Origin: Bacteroidota bacterium
GTDB lineage: Bacteria > Bacteroidota > Bacteroidia > J057 > JADKCL01
Assembly (NCBI GenBank): GCA_016718825.1
Contig: JADKCL010000001.1
Span: 62,001 to 126,000, forward strand
Reading direction: 5' to 3'
DNA length: 64,000 nt
The notes beneath the pieces were generated by a model that was given only the letters and a program-made list of their open reading frames with translations, did not search any database and had not been told where the DNA came from. Positions 9,401 through 18,119 of the stretch are shown here, in pieces. The number at the start of each line of letters is the position of its first letter. Position 1 is the first letter of the stretch. The position numbers and the translations under genes were made by a program.

Positions 9401-10099
9401 TTATTTCGCGGCTTTGGCCTTGGCATTTGCGCGACGGCTGCTGAAATAGCCGATCACCATGGGCAACACCGAAATCAGGATGATCGCGATCACGACGGAT
9501 TCGAAGTGCTCCTTCACCCATGGATTGGTCCCCAAGGCAAAACCCGCCAACGACATCGAAGAGATCCAAAGAAATCCGCCGAGCACGTCAAAAGGGAGAA
9601 ACTTGCGTTTGTAGTCCATCTTGGCCACACCCGCCACAAACGGCGTGAAGGTGCGCACGATGGGTACAAACCGCGCCATGATGATGGCTTTCGTGCCGTA
9701 TTTGTCAAAGAAAGCTTGCGTTTTGTCGATGTAGGCCGGCTTGACGACCTGCCATTTTCCCAGCCTCAGCTTAACCGCCCGTCCACCGAAAAACCGGCCG
9801 ATGGCATAGTTGCTGTTATCGCCCAAAACCGCCGCAATGAACAGCAGTAAAATCAAAACCCAGATGTTCATCGGCGCATCGGGTTGTCCAGCTGTGCGGG
9901 CACATATCGCACCGGCTGCAAACAGGAGCGAATCTCCCGGCAGAAACGGCATGACGACAAGTCCCGTCTCCACAAAAATGACCAAGAAAAGGATGGCGTA
10001 GATCCATATATTATAGGTGTTCACCAGACAATCAAGGTTGTCGTTAATGTGCAAGATGAAGTCAATAGGATTTTTGACGCACTCCATAAAAAAAGTCAT
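9401..10099 (-). CDS. DedA-family membrane protein
   Basis: 232 residues, four to six membrane segments, with the DedA/SNARE-associated core: FVETGLVVMPFLPGDSLL, then GAVLGD-like AAVLGDNSNYAIGR and ARFVPIVRTFTPFVAG with the conserved arginines. DedA proteins are inner-membrane proteins involved in undecaprenyl-phosphate or phospholipid flipping and membrane homeostasis. The start at 10099 (MTFFMECV) is preferred to one 30 codons upstream because a perfect TATCTTTG box lies between them. A Lys/Ala-rich cytoplasmic tail ends the protein. Confidence 0.92.
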   Translation of the reverse strand: MTFFMECVKNPIDFILHINDNLDCLVNTYNIWIYAILFLVIFVETGLVVMPFLPGDSLLFAAGAICARTAGQPDAPMNIWVLILLLFIAAVLGDNSNYAIGRFFGGRAVKLRLGKWQVVKPAYIDKTQAFFDKYGTKAIIMARFVPIVRTFTPFVAGVAKMDYKRKFLPFDVLGGFLWISSMSLAGFALGTNPWVKEHFESVVIAIILISVLPMVIGYFSSRRANAKAKAAK

Positions 10100-10114
10100 T
10101 AGATAAGACGGCGG

Positions 10115-10122
10115 CAAAGATA
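10115..10122 (-). promoter_or_regulatory. -7 box TATCTTTG of dedA
   Basis: A perfect TAnnTTTG on the minus strand, 15 bases before the dedA ATG, with a TTGG element 18 bases further upstream that could serve as the -33 box. Confidence 0.55.
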
Positions 10123-10170
10123 GGAATTGGAAGCCGTTTGCCAAGCCGGCCAAAGGCAGCAGGCAAACCG

Positions 10171-10235
10171 GTTTGTCAAACGCTCGCAAGGCTGTTTGTC
10201 AACCCACCCAAAACGCAGAGTAAGGGTTGACAAAC
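10171..10235. promoter_or_regulatory. Inverted repeat between dedA and scpA, candidate operator
   Basis: GTTTGTCAACCC (10194-10205) and GGGTTGACAAAC (10224-10235) are perfect 12-base arms 18 bases apart. A third copy of the core, GTTTGTCAAAC (10171-10181), is itself an odd-length palindrome. The array sits in the 316-base divergent gap, upstream of the dedA promoter box. The rest of the gap up to scpA shows two ACATGT copies and a CACAT/ATGTG pair, but no other gene. Confidence 0.5.
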
Positions 10236-10415
10236 GGCGCGTTCAGAGGAATCCGCGCCATTTTTCTCGACATGTAAGAAACCACGCGACTCACATGTGA
10301 AACAAGTTTTTCATAAGCAAACACATCAATCCCCCACATAATTATGAATGTGAATAAGTCGGCAAGACGGATGTGGATAAGCAAGGGGATGTTTGCATCA
10401 GAATACGGAATCATC

Positions 10416-11186
10416 ATGGGAGCTGTCGCCCTTCAAGATACATATCGCATCGAATTGCCCATTTTTGAGGGGCCTTTTGACCTGTTGCTGTTTTTCATCG
10501 AGCGCGACGAATTGGATGTCCATGACATTCCGATCAGCCGCATCACCCGTGATTTCCTCGACTACATGCATCAGATGGACGTCCTGAACATGGATGTCGC
10601 CTCCGAATTCATCTTGGTGGCTGGAACCCTGATGCGCATCAAGTCGCGCATGTTGCTGCCACGCCCCGTCATCAACGAGCAAGGTGAGGTCGAGGACCCC
10701 CGTCGTGAATTGGTGGACCGTCTCCTCGAATACAAACGCTACAAAAGCGTGCAGGATGCGCTCCACAAAATGGAGGAAGACGGCGCAATGATGTACAAGC
10801 GGGAATTTGCCAAGAAAGAAGAGAAACTGTTCATCGATGCCGACAGCGCTGAAGAAGAGCTGAACCATATCGACCTCTACACGATCATGCGTGCGTACAA
10901 GCGCGTGGTTGCACGCCACGAGGAGCGTTTGGCGCGCCCGACCCACGTGATCCGCGCCTACCCCTACACCGTCGAGCAAGTCAAAGGGCGCATCCTCTCG
11001 ATGATCGCCGAAAAGGAGAAGATCGATTTCGTGAGCTTCATCCTGGAACAACCGGATAAAATCTATTGCGTCTTCACATTCCTGAGCATCCTTGAAATGG
11101 CCCAAATCGGGCAGATTTCTTTGGTGGTCGGCCAAGGCTACAACAATTTCTGGATTTGCCGTCCGGAAACGCAGCAGGCTGCTTGA
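10416..11186 (+). CDS. scpA: Segregation and condensation protein A
   Basis: 256 residues starting MGAVALQDTYRIELP. The ScpA (kleisin) N-terminal motif FEGPFDLLLFFIERDELDV is followed by DIPISRITRDFLDYM and LMRIKSRMLLP, all standard. The C-terminal winged-helix part (FTFLSILEMAQIGQI) is present. ScpA bridges the SMC heads, with ScpB, to compact and segregate the chromosome in the cytoplasm. scpB is not in the window. A longer frame from 10344 adds 24 residues unlike the family and is not used. Confidence 0.95.
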   Translation: MGAVALQDTYRIELPIFEGPFDLLLFFIERDELDVHDIPISRITRDFLDYMHQMDVLNMDVASEFILVAGTLMRIKSRMLLPRPVINEQGEVEDPRRELVDRLLEYKRYKSVQDALHKMEEDGAMMYKREFAKKEEKLFIDADSAEEELNHIDLYTIMRAYKRVVARHEERLARPTHVIRAYPYTVEQVKGRILSMIAEKEKIDFVSFILEQPDKIYCVFTFLSILEMAQIGQISLVVGQGYNNFWICRPETQQAA

Positions 11187-11558
11187 ATCGCCGCAGGCGA
11201 CGATCTTCCTCACGCACTCTCCAACTCACACTGAAGCACAGGCTTTCATTGATTCCATGATGCCGACAAATGCCGGGCAAGGCTTTCGCTAGGGTATGGA
11301 TGGCATCGCTGCACTCAAACAAGCGATTCCGTTGAGATTGGACGGATATATTTGGCGGAATCAACATTATTTTTGATTGGATTCCGCAGATATATTGAAT
11401 TGATCATGCAAGAATTTGTAGGTAGGGCACACGCAAGCAAATTTCGCTTACGATGATCACCGCCTTTGGCTTGCATCAAAACGAGCATAGCCTCGGGTTG
11501 GTGCAGCAATCCATTTCGATGGAGGCGCTTTTTGTTTCGGAATCCTGAGGGAGTAGCC
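11187..11558. other. Gene-free gap with a promoter-like box and hairpin
   Basis: No convincing gene. A perfect TATATTTG box (11347-11354) is directly followed by an inverted repeat GCGGAATC/GATTCCGC (11355-11362, 11380-11387) flanked by ATATAT tracts, so a short structured transcript starting near 11360 is possible. Only a 14-codon open frame follows. Confidence 0.35.
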
Positions 11559-11566
11559 TAAGTTTG
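11559..11566 (+). promoter_or_regulatory. -7 box TAAGTTTG ending four bases before the ATG
   Basis: Perfect TAnnTTTG match, with a TTTG at 11531-11534 as a possible -33 box (24-base spacer). The start codon begins four bases after the box, so transcription would begin at or next to the ATG, implying a leaderless mRNA. Confidence 0.55.
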
Positions 11567-11570
11567 CAGC

Positions 11571-12245
11571 ATGACCAAAGCATATTCATTCGAAAAGATC
11601 AGTGCCATCTGCGGAATCGTGGGTTGCCTCTGCATGCTGGCTTGCGTCTGGATCACGATGGTGCCTTATGTCGGGATGTACAATGAGGCGTATTCGACGG
11701 CGAATCACTTCATTTCAGAGCTGGGTGACCGGCGGTATTCCGAATTACAGGTGGTTTTCAATTTCGGTTTGATGGGTAGCAGCAGCCTGCTTGTGGTCTT
11801 CGGGCTGGGCTTTGCGCAGTTTTTCTCGGGTTGGAAAAGAATCGTCAACAGCCTGCTCGGCTTGGTGACGGGCGTATCGTGCTTTTTGGTGGGATTTTTT
11901 CCTGAAGATCAATTGCGCCCACACCTCTTGGTGGCGATGATCTTCTTCCACAGTGCCTTGGTGCTCGTTTTTCTCAATACGGCATTCACCTTGTTTGCCA
12001 AGCAACCTGTTCTTCCGAAGTGGACCGCAGCACTTGGCTTCCTGACTGCGCTCGCCTTTGCCGCATTTGTGATTTCGCCAAGTGACCTTTTGCGCACCTG
12101 GATTGCAAGCCCCAAAACATTCATTCGGCCGCAAGTTTGGATCCAACCGATTTTGGAATGGGCCTGCTTTTATTCGATTTTGCTTTGGATTTTGACCGTG
12201 GCGGTGTTGATCTTGCTCGGAAAAATCAAGGGATCCAAGGTTTGA
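11571..12245 (+). CDS. DUF998-family membrane protein
   Basis: 224 residues with six hydrophobic segments. The DUF998 pattern is seen in YSTANHFISELGDRRYSELQ after the first helix (the family's NxISxLG-like motif) and NFGLMGSSSLLVVFGLGF in the second. Function of DUF998 proteins is not established. A promoter box ends four bases before the start. No partner gene is evident: the next gene is a separate T9SS protein. Confidence 0.75.
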   Translation: MTKAYSFEKISAICGIVGCLCMLACVWITMVPYVGMYNEAYSTANHFISELGDRRYSELQVVFNFGLMGSSSLLVVFGLGFAQFFSGWKRIVNSLLGLVTGVSCFLVGFFPEDQLRPHLLVAMIFFHSALVLVFLNTAFTLFAKQPVLPKWTAALGFLTALAFAAFVISPSDLLRTWIASPKTFIRPQVWIQPILEWACFYSILLWILTVAVLILLGKIKGSKV

Positions 12246-12341
12246 ATTTCCCTTTTCGCATCGCTGGAAAGGCAAAATCTGCCAATTGGTGTTGCAATCC
12301 GCAGACAGCTGTACCCGTAGCACTGCCACGCGCGGACTGTA

Positions 12342-12383
12342 TTTTTATCACATTGTATGTCAGTCGATTGGATGTGATAAAAA
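12342..12383. repeat. Perfect 12-base inverted repeat upstream of the propeller-protein gene
   Basis: TTTTTATCACAT and ATGTGATAAAAA with an 18-base spacer, 43 bases before the next start codon. No T-tract follows on the plus strand, so it is a better candidate for a protein-binding site or 5' UTR hairpin than a terminator of the upstream gene. Confidence 0.5.
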
Positions 12384-12426
12384 AACCCACTAAATTGTTA
12401 TTGCTTGAAAAACATATTGGATTTCC

Positions 12427-14394
12427 ATGGCTCGAAATGCGTTGGTTTGGTTGCTTGGCGTGCTGTCGGTTCCGCTGATGGCCATGGTTGTGCACGCCCA
12501 AACGCCGGGGCTCGATTGGGCCAACACCATCTCTAGCACGACCGGGGTTTCCGAAGTGAATGAAGTGGTGATCGACCCTGCGGGGTTTGTCTATGCGGTC
12601 GGCGGATTTGTGGGAACAGTGGACTTTGACCCCGGTGCGGGCGTTGCCTTGTCAAACTCCCCGAATGGAATCTGGCATGGTTTCATTCAGAAACTGGATA
12701 CCAACGGCAATTTCATTTGGGCAAGGGTTTTTCCAGGAAATGATTTGACTTGGATTGAGTCGGTCGCTTTGGATGCAGCAGGAAATGTGCTTCTGGCCGG
12801 TGCGTTTTCGGGAACCACCGATTTTGATCCCGGCGTGGGTGTTGCAAGCCTCAGCAGTGTTGGTTTTCAAGACATGTGCTGGGTGAAGCTCAATTCGGCG
12901 GGAATCTACCAATGGTCCAAACGTGTCGGTGCTGCAGGTCTGTTCTGCACACCGTATATGATCAAAACGGATGCGGCCGGTGGGCTCATCACGGTCGGCA
13001 ACTTTGACGGACCCATGGATTTTAATCCTGGAGGAGGGACAAACAACTTGTCTCCTAATGGCTTGGAGGATGTTTTTGTCCAGAAGCTGGATGCCGCCGG
13101 AAATTTTGTGTTTGCAAAAAAGTTCGGAGGCGGGGATTACGAGTCGCCTGAGTCGGTGAACATCGACGCCGCAGGGAATTTGTACACGTCGGGTTCGTTT
13201 TTCAGCAGCACCGTCGATTTTGATCCCGGCGGACCAACTGTGAACGTGAATCTGCTCGGAATGGAGGACTTTTTCATTCAGAAAATGAATTCGGCCGGCA
13301 ATTTTACATCTGTGGCACGCGTGGGTGGAGCCGGTGCAAGTGTATGGGGTCAATCGGCCTTGGATGCAGCAGGAAACGTCTATTCGGGTGGATCTTTTGA
13401 GGGAACGGTGGATTTTGACCCGGGTGCGGGGACAACGAATTTTTCTACAGGCGGGCAGACACATGGGTTTATTCAAAAATTGAATTCCTCCTTGGCGCTT
13501 CAGTGGGTGCGGAGAATCACCTGCAACAATATCATCTACAACCGGTCAGTGACAACAGATGCATCTGGCAATGTTTATGTGGCTGGCGACTTCATGGGTA
13601 CAGCGGATTTTGATCCGGGAGCCGGGGTTGTTTCGCGCAGCAGCCCCAACCAAGTCACATATTTCTTGAAACTTGATCCGTCGGGCAACTTTGTCTGGGT
13701 GGCGATTCTGGAAAGTGCCCAATACAATTTCTTGGATGGATTGGCGGTTGATCCCAACACCAACGTGTACGGTGGTGGGTACCACTATGGCACGACCGAT
13801 TTCGAGCCGCGGGCCACAACATTTTTCATGACTTCCGATGACAATGATTCTTGGTTGCTGAAGTTTGGTCAATCGCCGTTGCCTTTGCCAGTTTCGGAGC
13901 TGGAATTGACAGCATCGCCGATGCCTCGGCAGGTTGAATTGAGTTGGTTTCAATCAGCCGCGGTTGGCGTTCAACGTTACGACGTTCAACGCAGTACAGA
14001 TGGGTTGATTTTTGAGCATTTGGGTTCTGTTAACGACGGATTGGCATTTACTTATTCGGATCGTGGCGTGATACCCGGCAGACAATATTGGTACCGCTTG
14101 CGATTGCTTGATTTTAATGGAGGCGAATCTTATTCCGAAGTGGTGGATGCGGTTGTGCCTGAAACGAACGCGGGAATGGGCCTTTTCCCGAATCCGGCGC
14201 AAGGTAGCGTGACCATTTGGGCGGATGCTCCTCTTGGCAAATTGAATTTGATCAACAGTGTTGGCCAAGTTGTGCGCGCATTCGACGCGGCAGAGGCAGT
14301 GTCGTATCTGTTGGATTTGCAGGGGGTGGCGCGCGGATTGTATTGGCTGCAATCTGACCAACTCGGGCAATCTCTTCCGCTGCAGGTGGATTGA
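12427..14394 (+). CDS. Secreted SBBP-like beta-propeller protein with T9SS sorting domain
   Basis: 655 residues. A signal peptide (MARNALVWLLGVLSV to VHAQ) is followed by seven repeats of about 55 residues, each carrying a variant of VDFDPGAG (last copy TDFEPRA) and a FIQKLDTNGNFIW-type strand, as in SBBP/beta-propeller repeats. A fibronectin-III-like module (about 490-570, WFQSAAVGVQRYDVQRS to YWYRLRLLD) and a C-terminal sorting domain (LFPNPAQGSVTIW to ARGLYWLQ) follow. It should cross the outer membrane by T9SS and end up on the surface or outside. Ligand or enzyme activity is not apparent. Confidence 0.88.
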   Translation: MARNALVWLLGVLSVPLMAMVVHAQTPGLDWANTISSTTGVSEVNEVVIDPAGFVYAVGGFVGTVDFDPGAGVALSNSPNGIWHGFIQKLDTNGNFIWARVFPGNDLTWIESVALDAAGNVLLAGAFSGTTDFDPGVGVASLSSVGFQDMCWVKLNSAGIYQWSKRVGAAGLFCTPYMIKTDAAGGLITVGNFDGPMDFNPGGGTNNLSPNGLEDVFVQKLDAAGNFVFAKKFGGGDYESPESVNIDAAGNLYTSGSFFSSTVDFDPGGPTVNVNLLGMEDFFIQKMNSAGNFTSVARVGGAGASVWGQSALDAAGNVYSGGSFEGTVDFDPGAGTTNFSTGGQTHGFIQKLNSSLALQWVRRITCNNIIYNRSVTTDASGNVYVAGDFMGTADFDPGAGVVSRSSPNQVTYFLKLDPSGNFVWVAILESAQYNFLDGLAVDPNTNVYGGGYHYGTTDFEPRATTFFMTSDDNDSWLLKFGQSPLPLPVSELELTASPMPRQVELSWFQSAAVGVQRYDVQRSTDGLIFEHLGSVNDGLAFTYSDRGVIPGRQYWYRLRLLDFNGGESYSEVVDAVVPETNAGMGLFPNPAQGSVTIWADAPLGKLNLINSVGQVVRAFDAAEAVSYLLDLQGVARGLYWLQSDQLGQSLPLQVD

Positions 14395-14417
14395 GCCGAC
14401 CTTCGAAGAAAAGTAAA

Positions 14418-15146
14418 TCAAGGCAATTTCGAGACCAATGCCTCTGGCAACCATTTGAGGATGCGGTAAATGATTTTCCATTTCCACCCGGGCACCACAG
14501 TACGTTTGCTCCCTGCCTTGACAGCAGCGCTTGCGACAAAAGCTGGCTCCAAGATTAAGGATTCCGGCAAATTCAGTCCTGCGGTCATTTTGCTGCGGAT
14601 ATAGCCCGCGACGATGGCATTGACCTTGACCTTGCGCGGCGCGAGATGTTGCCGGAGTCCGGCGAGGTACGTCGAAAAGGCGGCCTTGGTGCTGCCATAA
14701 ACGAAATTGCTTTTTCGCCCGCGCACGCCCGACAGGGATGACAAGCCGATGATTTGTTCCAAACGGTCATTCTTGGGGTCCATCACCACCAAGTTCAGCA
14801 TGGAAACCGCCCCTGCATAATGCACGTTCATCATTTGATAGGTGCCTTGCCAATCGACCATGGCTTGGTCTTGGTGCACTTGGAATCCGGCTGCATAGAC
14901 CACAATTTGAGGTTTCGCAGGCAAGCCTTCGTAAAAGGCCCGGTGGCTCGCAAAGTCTACGGCATCCCAGAAGCGGATGTCGACGTTGGCCTGCGGCAAT
15001 TTATTTTGAGCGGCGAATGCCTGCAATTCCGTGGTATTGCGAGAGGCAGCAATCACAAAGTCTCCCCGCTGCACGTAAATCCGCAGCATTTCCTTGGCCA
15101 CATCGGAGTTGGCGCCGAGAATGAGAACCGTTGTAGGTTGTCCCAT
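14418..15146 (-). CDS. SDR-family NAD(P)-dependent oxidoreductase
   Basis: 242 residues with a Rossmann start TTVLILGANSDVAKEM (a GxNSDxA variant of the glycine-rich motif, as in DprE2-like and several Bacteroidota SDRs), YAAG at the NNAG position, and the catalytic SSLSG and YGSTK motifs (Ser and Tyr-x3-Lys). The substrate is unknown. It starts 12 bases after the M1 aminopeptidase gene and is probably cotranscribed with it. The downstream T9SS gene is convergent, 23 bases away. Confidence 0.88.
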   Translation of the reverse strand: MGQPTTVLILGANSDVAKEMLRIYVQRGDFVIAASRNTTELQAFAAQNKLPQANVDIRFWDAVDFASHRAFYEGLPAKPQIVVYAAGFQVHQDQAMVDWQGTYQMMNVHYAGAVSMLNLVVMDPKNDRLEQIIGLSSLSGVRGRKSNFVYGSTKAAFSTYLAGLRQHLAPRKVKVNAIVAGYIRSKMTAGLNLPESLILEPAFVASAAVKAGSKRTVVPGWKWKIIYRILKWLPEALVSKLP

Positions 15147-15158
15147 GCAGGAAAATGT

Positions 15159-17081
15159 CTATTTCAACATGTCATCGATCGTGCTTTGCGTCACCGAATG
15201 GTAATTGGGTCGCGCCTTGGCGTAGATTTTCTTCGCCATGACCTTGCCTTCTTCCGATTCGGTCATCGCTTTGAACAAAGGCTTCACAAACTTGCGACGG
15301 CCCACATGGACGAGGAAATTTTCCAAGGCTGCATAGCCCGCGGTGTACTTCCTGCGAATGACGGGCTCAAACCAAGCCCCCAAGATTTCGGCGTTGTGAG
15401 AGGCTGTGAATCCGAATGCCTTGTCCAAAGCAGCCATCTTGTCGAGGCTGATGTCATCGGGCAAGCCGTGGATGAAGCGCAACCACTCATGCGTGGTCCA
15501 TTCCTTTGTGCCAACGAGGCTTGTGGGAGCCGTACCTGATTTGTAAAGTTCAAGTTGCGCATCCACAGCGTCAAAACGTTCGCTGGTCGGTGCAGGATAG
15601 GTGGATGGAAGGCCAGCTTCGTAGATCCAGCGTTCGAGGCGAATCTTTGCTGCGATTTGTTCGTCGCCTTTGATCAGATCACGCTTGAGCTCTTCGACAA
15701 AGGCTTCCGTCGTCATGGTGCCAAAGGCGTGGCTTTTGAAATATTGCTTCAAAAACGCATCCCAGCGCTCACGACCGACGGCCATCTCGATCGTGCGCAG
15801 CAAGGAAAAGCCTTTTTCGTAGGCAATGTCGTTCATGCCGTCGTCAGGGTCGCGGCCGTTCAGGCGCAACTTCAACTTGGTGTCAGGATTGTCAGAGCCC
15901 AAATCCTGAATCGTTTCGAGCAAACCCTCATAGCCCAAGACGATGAGCATGTCGCTGTAGCTTTTGCCGTAGAGTTTTTCCATGATGCGTGACTCAAAAT
16001 AGACCGTGAAGCCTTCGTTGAGCCAGAAATCATTCCACGTCGCGTTAGTGACCAAGTTGCCCGACCAGCTATGTGCGAGTTCGTGGGCGATCAAGGCTGT
16101 GAGGCTGCGGTCTCCGGCGATAATGGTCGGGGTGGCAAAGGTCAAGCGGGGATTCTCCATGCCACCGAATGGGAAACTTGGTGGCAAAACGATCACATCG
16201 TAGCGCTCCCAGCTGTAGGCGCCATAAAGTTCTTCGGCAGCGACCAACATCTTTTCCATGTCCACGAATTCGTTCACGGCACGGTCGATCATCGTGGGTT
16301 CGGCATAGACTCCGGTGCGCGCACCGATCGTCTTGAACCGCAGGTCGCCGACCGCCAAGGCCATCAGATACGCCGGAATCGGCTGCGCCATTTCGAAGCG
16401 GTAAACTCCGTCTTCCGTGCGCTCCGTGGGATTGGTGGCGCTCATCACAGCCATCAGGTTGCTCGGAACCTTGACTTTGGCATTGTAGGTAAAGCGCATG
16501 CCTGGACCGTCTTGGCAAGGAATCCATGTCCGTGCCAAAATCGCTTGACTTTGTGTGAAGAGAAAGGGCTGTTGTTTGCCTTCGGTTTGTTGTGGACTCA
16601 GCCATTGCAATGCCGCCGCACCATCGGTGGTGGCATATTTGATTTTGACCTTTTGTGTCTCCGGCTTGAGTTCGACCTCCAGGGCTTGACCCAAAATCGG
16701 ATCTGCTTCGCCAAGGGTGAAGCCCAGCGAGTCGCCCTCGGGTGTCGTCACATCCAGGATTTCCAGGTTGCGGGTGTCGAAGACGATGACGTTTCCACCC
16801 GTTTTGTTTTCAATGGTATAAGTGGCACTGCCCTTGATGCGTTTGGTTTCAAAGTCGACATTGATGTCGAGTTCGAGGTGTTTGGCAACAGCATCGGCAG
16901 GCTTGGCGTAGCTGTGAGGATCTTGAGCGCTGAATTGATTCATATTATTGGGATTCGAACCGTCAGAATTGCCTTTGTCCACTTTGTCTTTGTCGCAGGC
17001 GGTTACGGTTGACAGCAAGACAAGTAATCCAAATGCAAGCAATTTGGAGGCAGAGAAGGAATTCAAAAACATTCGTGTCAT
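15159..17081 (-). CDS. M1-family metalloaminopeptidase lipoprotein (LTA4H-like)
   Basis: 640 residues. The N-terminus ends in a lipobox LLSTVTAC (Cys 29), so it is probably lipid-anchored in the periplasm or outer membrane. The exopeptidase motif GGMEN is at about 306-310 and the zinc site HELAHSW at 333-339, with the third ligand in NEGF near 356. The C-terminal helical domain resembles leukotriene-A4-hydrolase-type M1 enzymes. It trims N-terminal residues from peptides. A TATCTTTG box sits 19 bases before the start (17101-17108). SDR gene follows in the same transcript. Confidence 0.93.
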   Translation of the reverse strand: MTRMFLNSFSASKLLAFGLLVLLSTVTACDKDKVDKGNSDGSNPNNMNQFSAQDPHSYAKPADAVAKHLELDINVDFETKRIKGSATYTIENKTGGNVIVFDTRNLEILDVTTPEGDSLGFTLGEADPILGQALEVELKPETQKVKIKYATTDGAAALQWLSPQQTEGKQQPFLFTQSQAILARTWIPCQDGPGMRFTYNAKVKVPSNLMAVMSATNPTERTEDGVYRFEMAQPIPAYLMALAVGDLRFKTIGARTGVYAEPTMIDRAVNEFVDMEKMLVAAEELYGAYSWERYDVIVLPPSFPFGGMENPRLTFATPTIIAGDRSLTALIAHELAHSWSGNLVTNATWNDFWLNEGFTVYFESRIMEKLYGKSYSDMLIVLGYEGLLETIQDLGSDNPDTKLKLRLNGRDPDDGMNDIAYEKGFSLLRTIEMAVGRERWDAFLKQYFKSHAFGTMTTEAFVEELKRDLIKGDEQIAAKIRLERWIYEAGLPSTYPAPTSERFDAVDAQLELYKSGTAPTSLVGTKEWTTHEWLRFIHGLPDDISLDKMAALDKAFGFTASHNAEILGAWFEPVIRRKYTAGYAALENFLVHVGRRKFVKPLFKAMTESEEGKVMAKKIYAKARPNYHSVTQSTIDDMLK

Positions 17082-17100
17082 TGAAGTTGAACTAGGGAGT

Positions 17101-17108
17101 CAAAGATA
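17101..17108 (-). promoter_or_regulatory. -7 box TATCTTTG of the M1 peptidase/SDR unit
   Basis: Perfect TAnnTTTG on the minus strand, 19 bases before the ATG. No good -33 element was found. Confidence 0.45.
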
Positions 17109-17231
17109 ATGAAATTCATTGCCCGTTTTTCTGCCTTTTCACAATCCTGTCGAATCTGTAGCGAAGCGAGAAGCTTGGTGCAACAACCAATTCGGGCTTT
17201 GAGGAGCGCAAATTTCTCAGATGACATGCCG

Positions 17232-18119
17232 TTATTTCCGATTCGCCAGCCAAACTCCGAGCAAGATCACAGCAAATCCGACAGCATGCCAAGGTGTCAG
17301 TTCCTCCTTCAGGAACACCCCCCAAAGCAGGGCCACCAGCGGAATGGTATAAGTAACGGATGTCGCAAAGATGATGGAGCTGATTTGCAGCAGTTTGTTG
17401 AAGAGCGCCACGCCAAATGCCGTTCCCACCGCACCCAAGATGGCAATGTACCCAAAGGCTTCCATTGCACCCGGCTGCGTTTCAAATCTTTGACTGAAAT
17501 CCGTGAAGGCAAGAAGGTAAATCAGTGATGGCCATCCCACCAGCGACAAGGCCATCGTCGCAATCATGATGGGATTCCTGCCGGTAAAGTAATACTTGAT
17601 CAAGTTGGTGCTAATGCCATAGCAGACAGTCGCACCAACCACCAGGAGCGTGTAGCTGAGCTTCGTTGTTTGTTGGGCATCGACGCCACCGGAAAGGGCC
17701 AGAATCGTGGCACCAACAAATCCCAACAAAACCCCTGCGCCATTCACAAGCGGAAACCGCAACTTGAAAAACATCCATCCGAGGAGGAGTGTAAAGATGG
17801 GCGACATCGAATTCAACACACCCACAATGGCACTTGGCAATTGCGTCTCCGCTTCAGCAAACAAATAGGCCGGAACCGCATTGCCGGCCATGCCGATCGC
17901 GAACAGAATGCCGACATCGCGCCAACTGACTTTGCGGATATAAAGAAAAACCAAAGGACTCAAACAAACTGCAGCGACCGCCATCCTGATCAAGGCCAAT
18001 TGCAGCGGCGGAAAGACCTTCAATCCAAACAGCATCAGGATGAACGAGCTTCCCCAAATGAGCGAAAGGATGAGCAGCAGGCCCCAGGCAAGTGCCGGAC
18101 GTGTGGTGTTGGCTGTCAT
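17232..18119 (-). CDS. DMT-superfamily transporter (EamA domains)
   Basis: About 295 residues, ten hydrophobic segments in two EamA repeats. The opening LILSLIWGSSFILMLFGLKV and the second-half start LLVVGATVCYGISTNLIKYY are characteristic. Members export amino acids or other metabolites across the inner membrane; the substrate cannot be inferred. The start is set at MTANTTRPALAW because its ATG overlaps the tadA stop codon as ATGA. An 18-codon longer frame would lie inside tadA. Confidence 0.88.
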   Translation of the reverse strand: MTANTTRPALAWGLLLILSLIWGSSFILMLFGLKVFPPLQLALIRMAVAAVCLSPLVFLYIRKVSWRDVGILFAIGMAGNAVPAYLFAEAETQLPSAIVGVLNSMSPIFTLLLGWMFFKLRFPLVNGAGVLLGFVGATILALSGGVDAQQTTKLSYTLLVVGATVCYGISTNLIKYYFTGRNPIMIATMALSLVGWPSLIYLLAFTDFSQRFETQPGAMEAFGYIAILGAVGTAFGVALFNKLLQISSIIFATSVTYTIPLVALLWGVFLKEELTPWHAVGFAVILLGVWLANRK

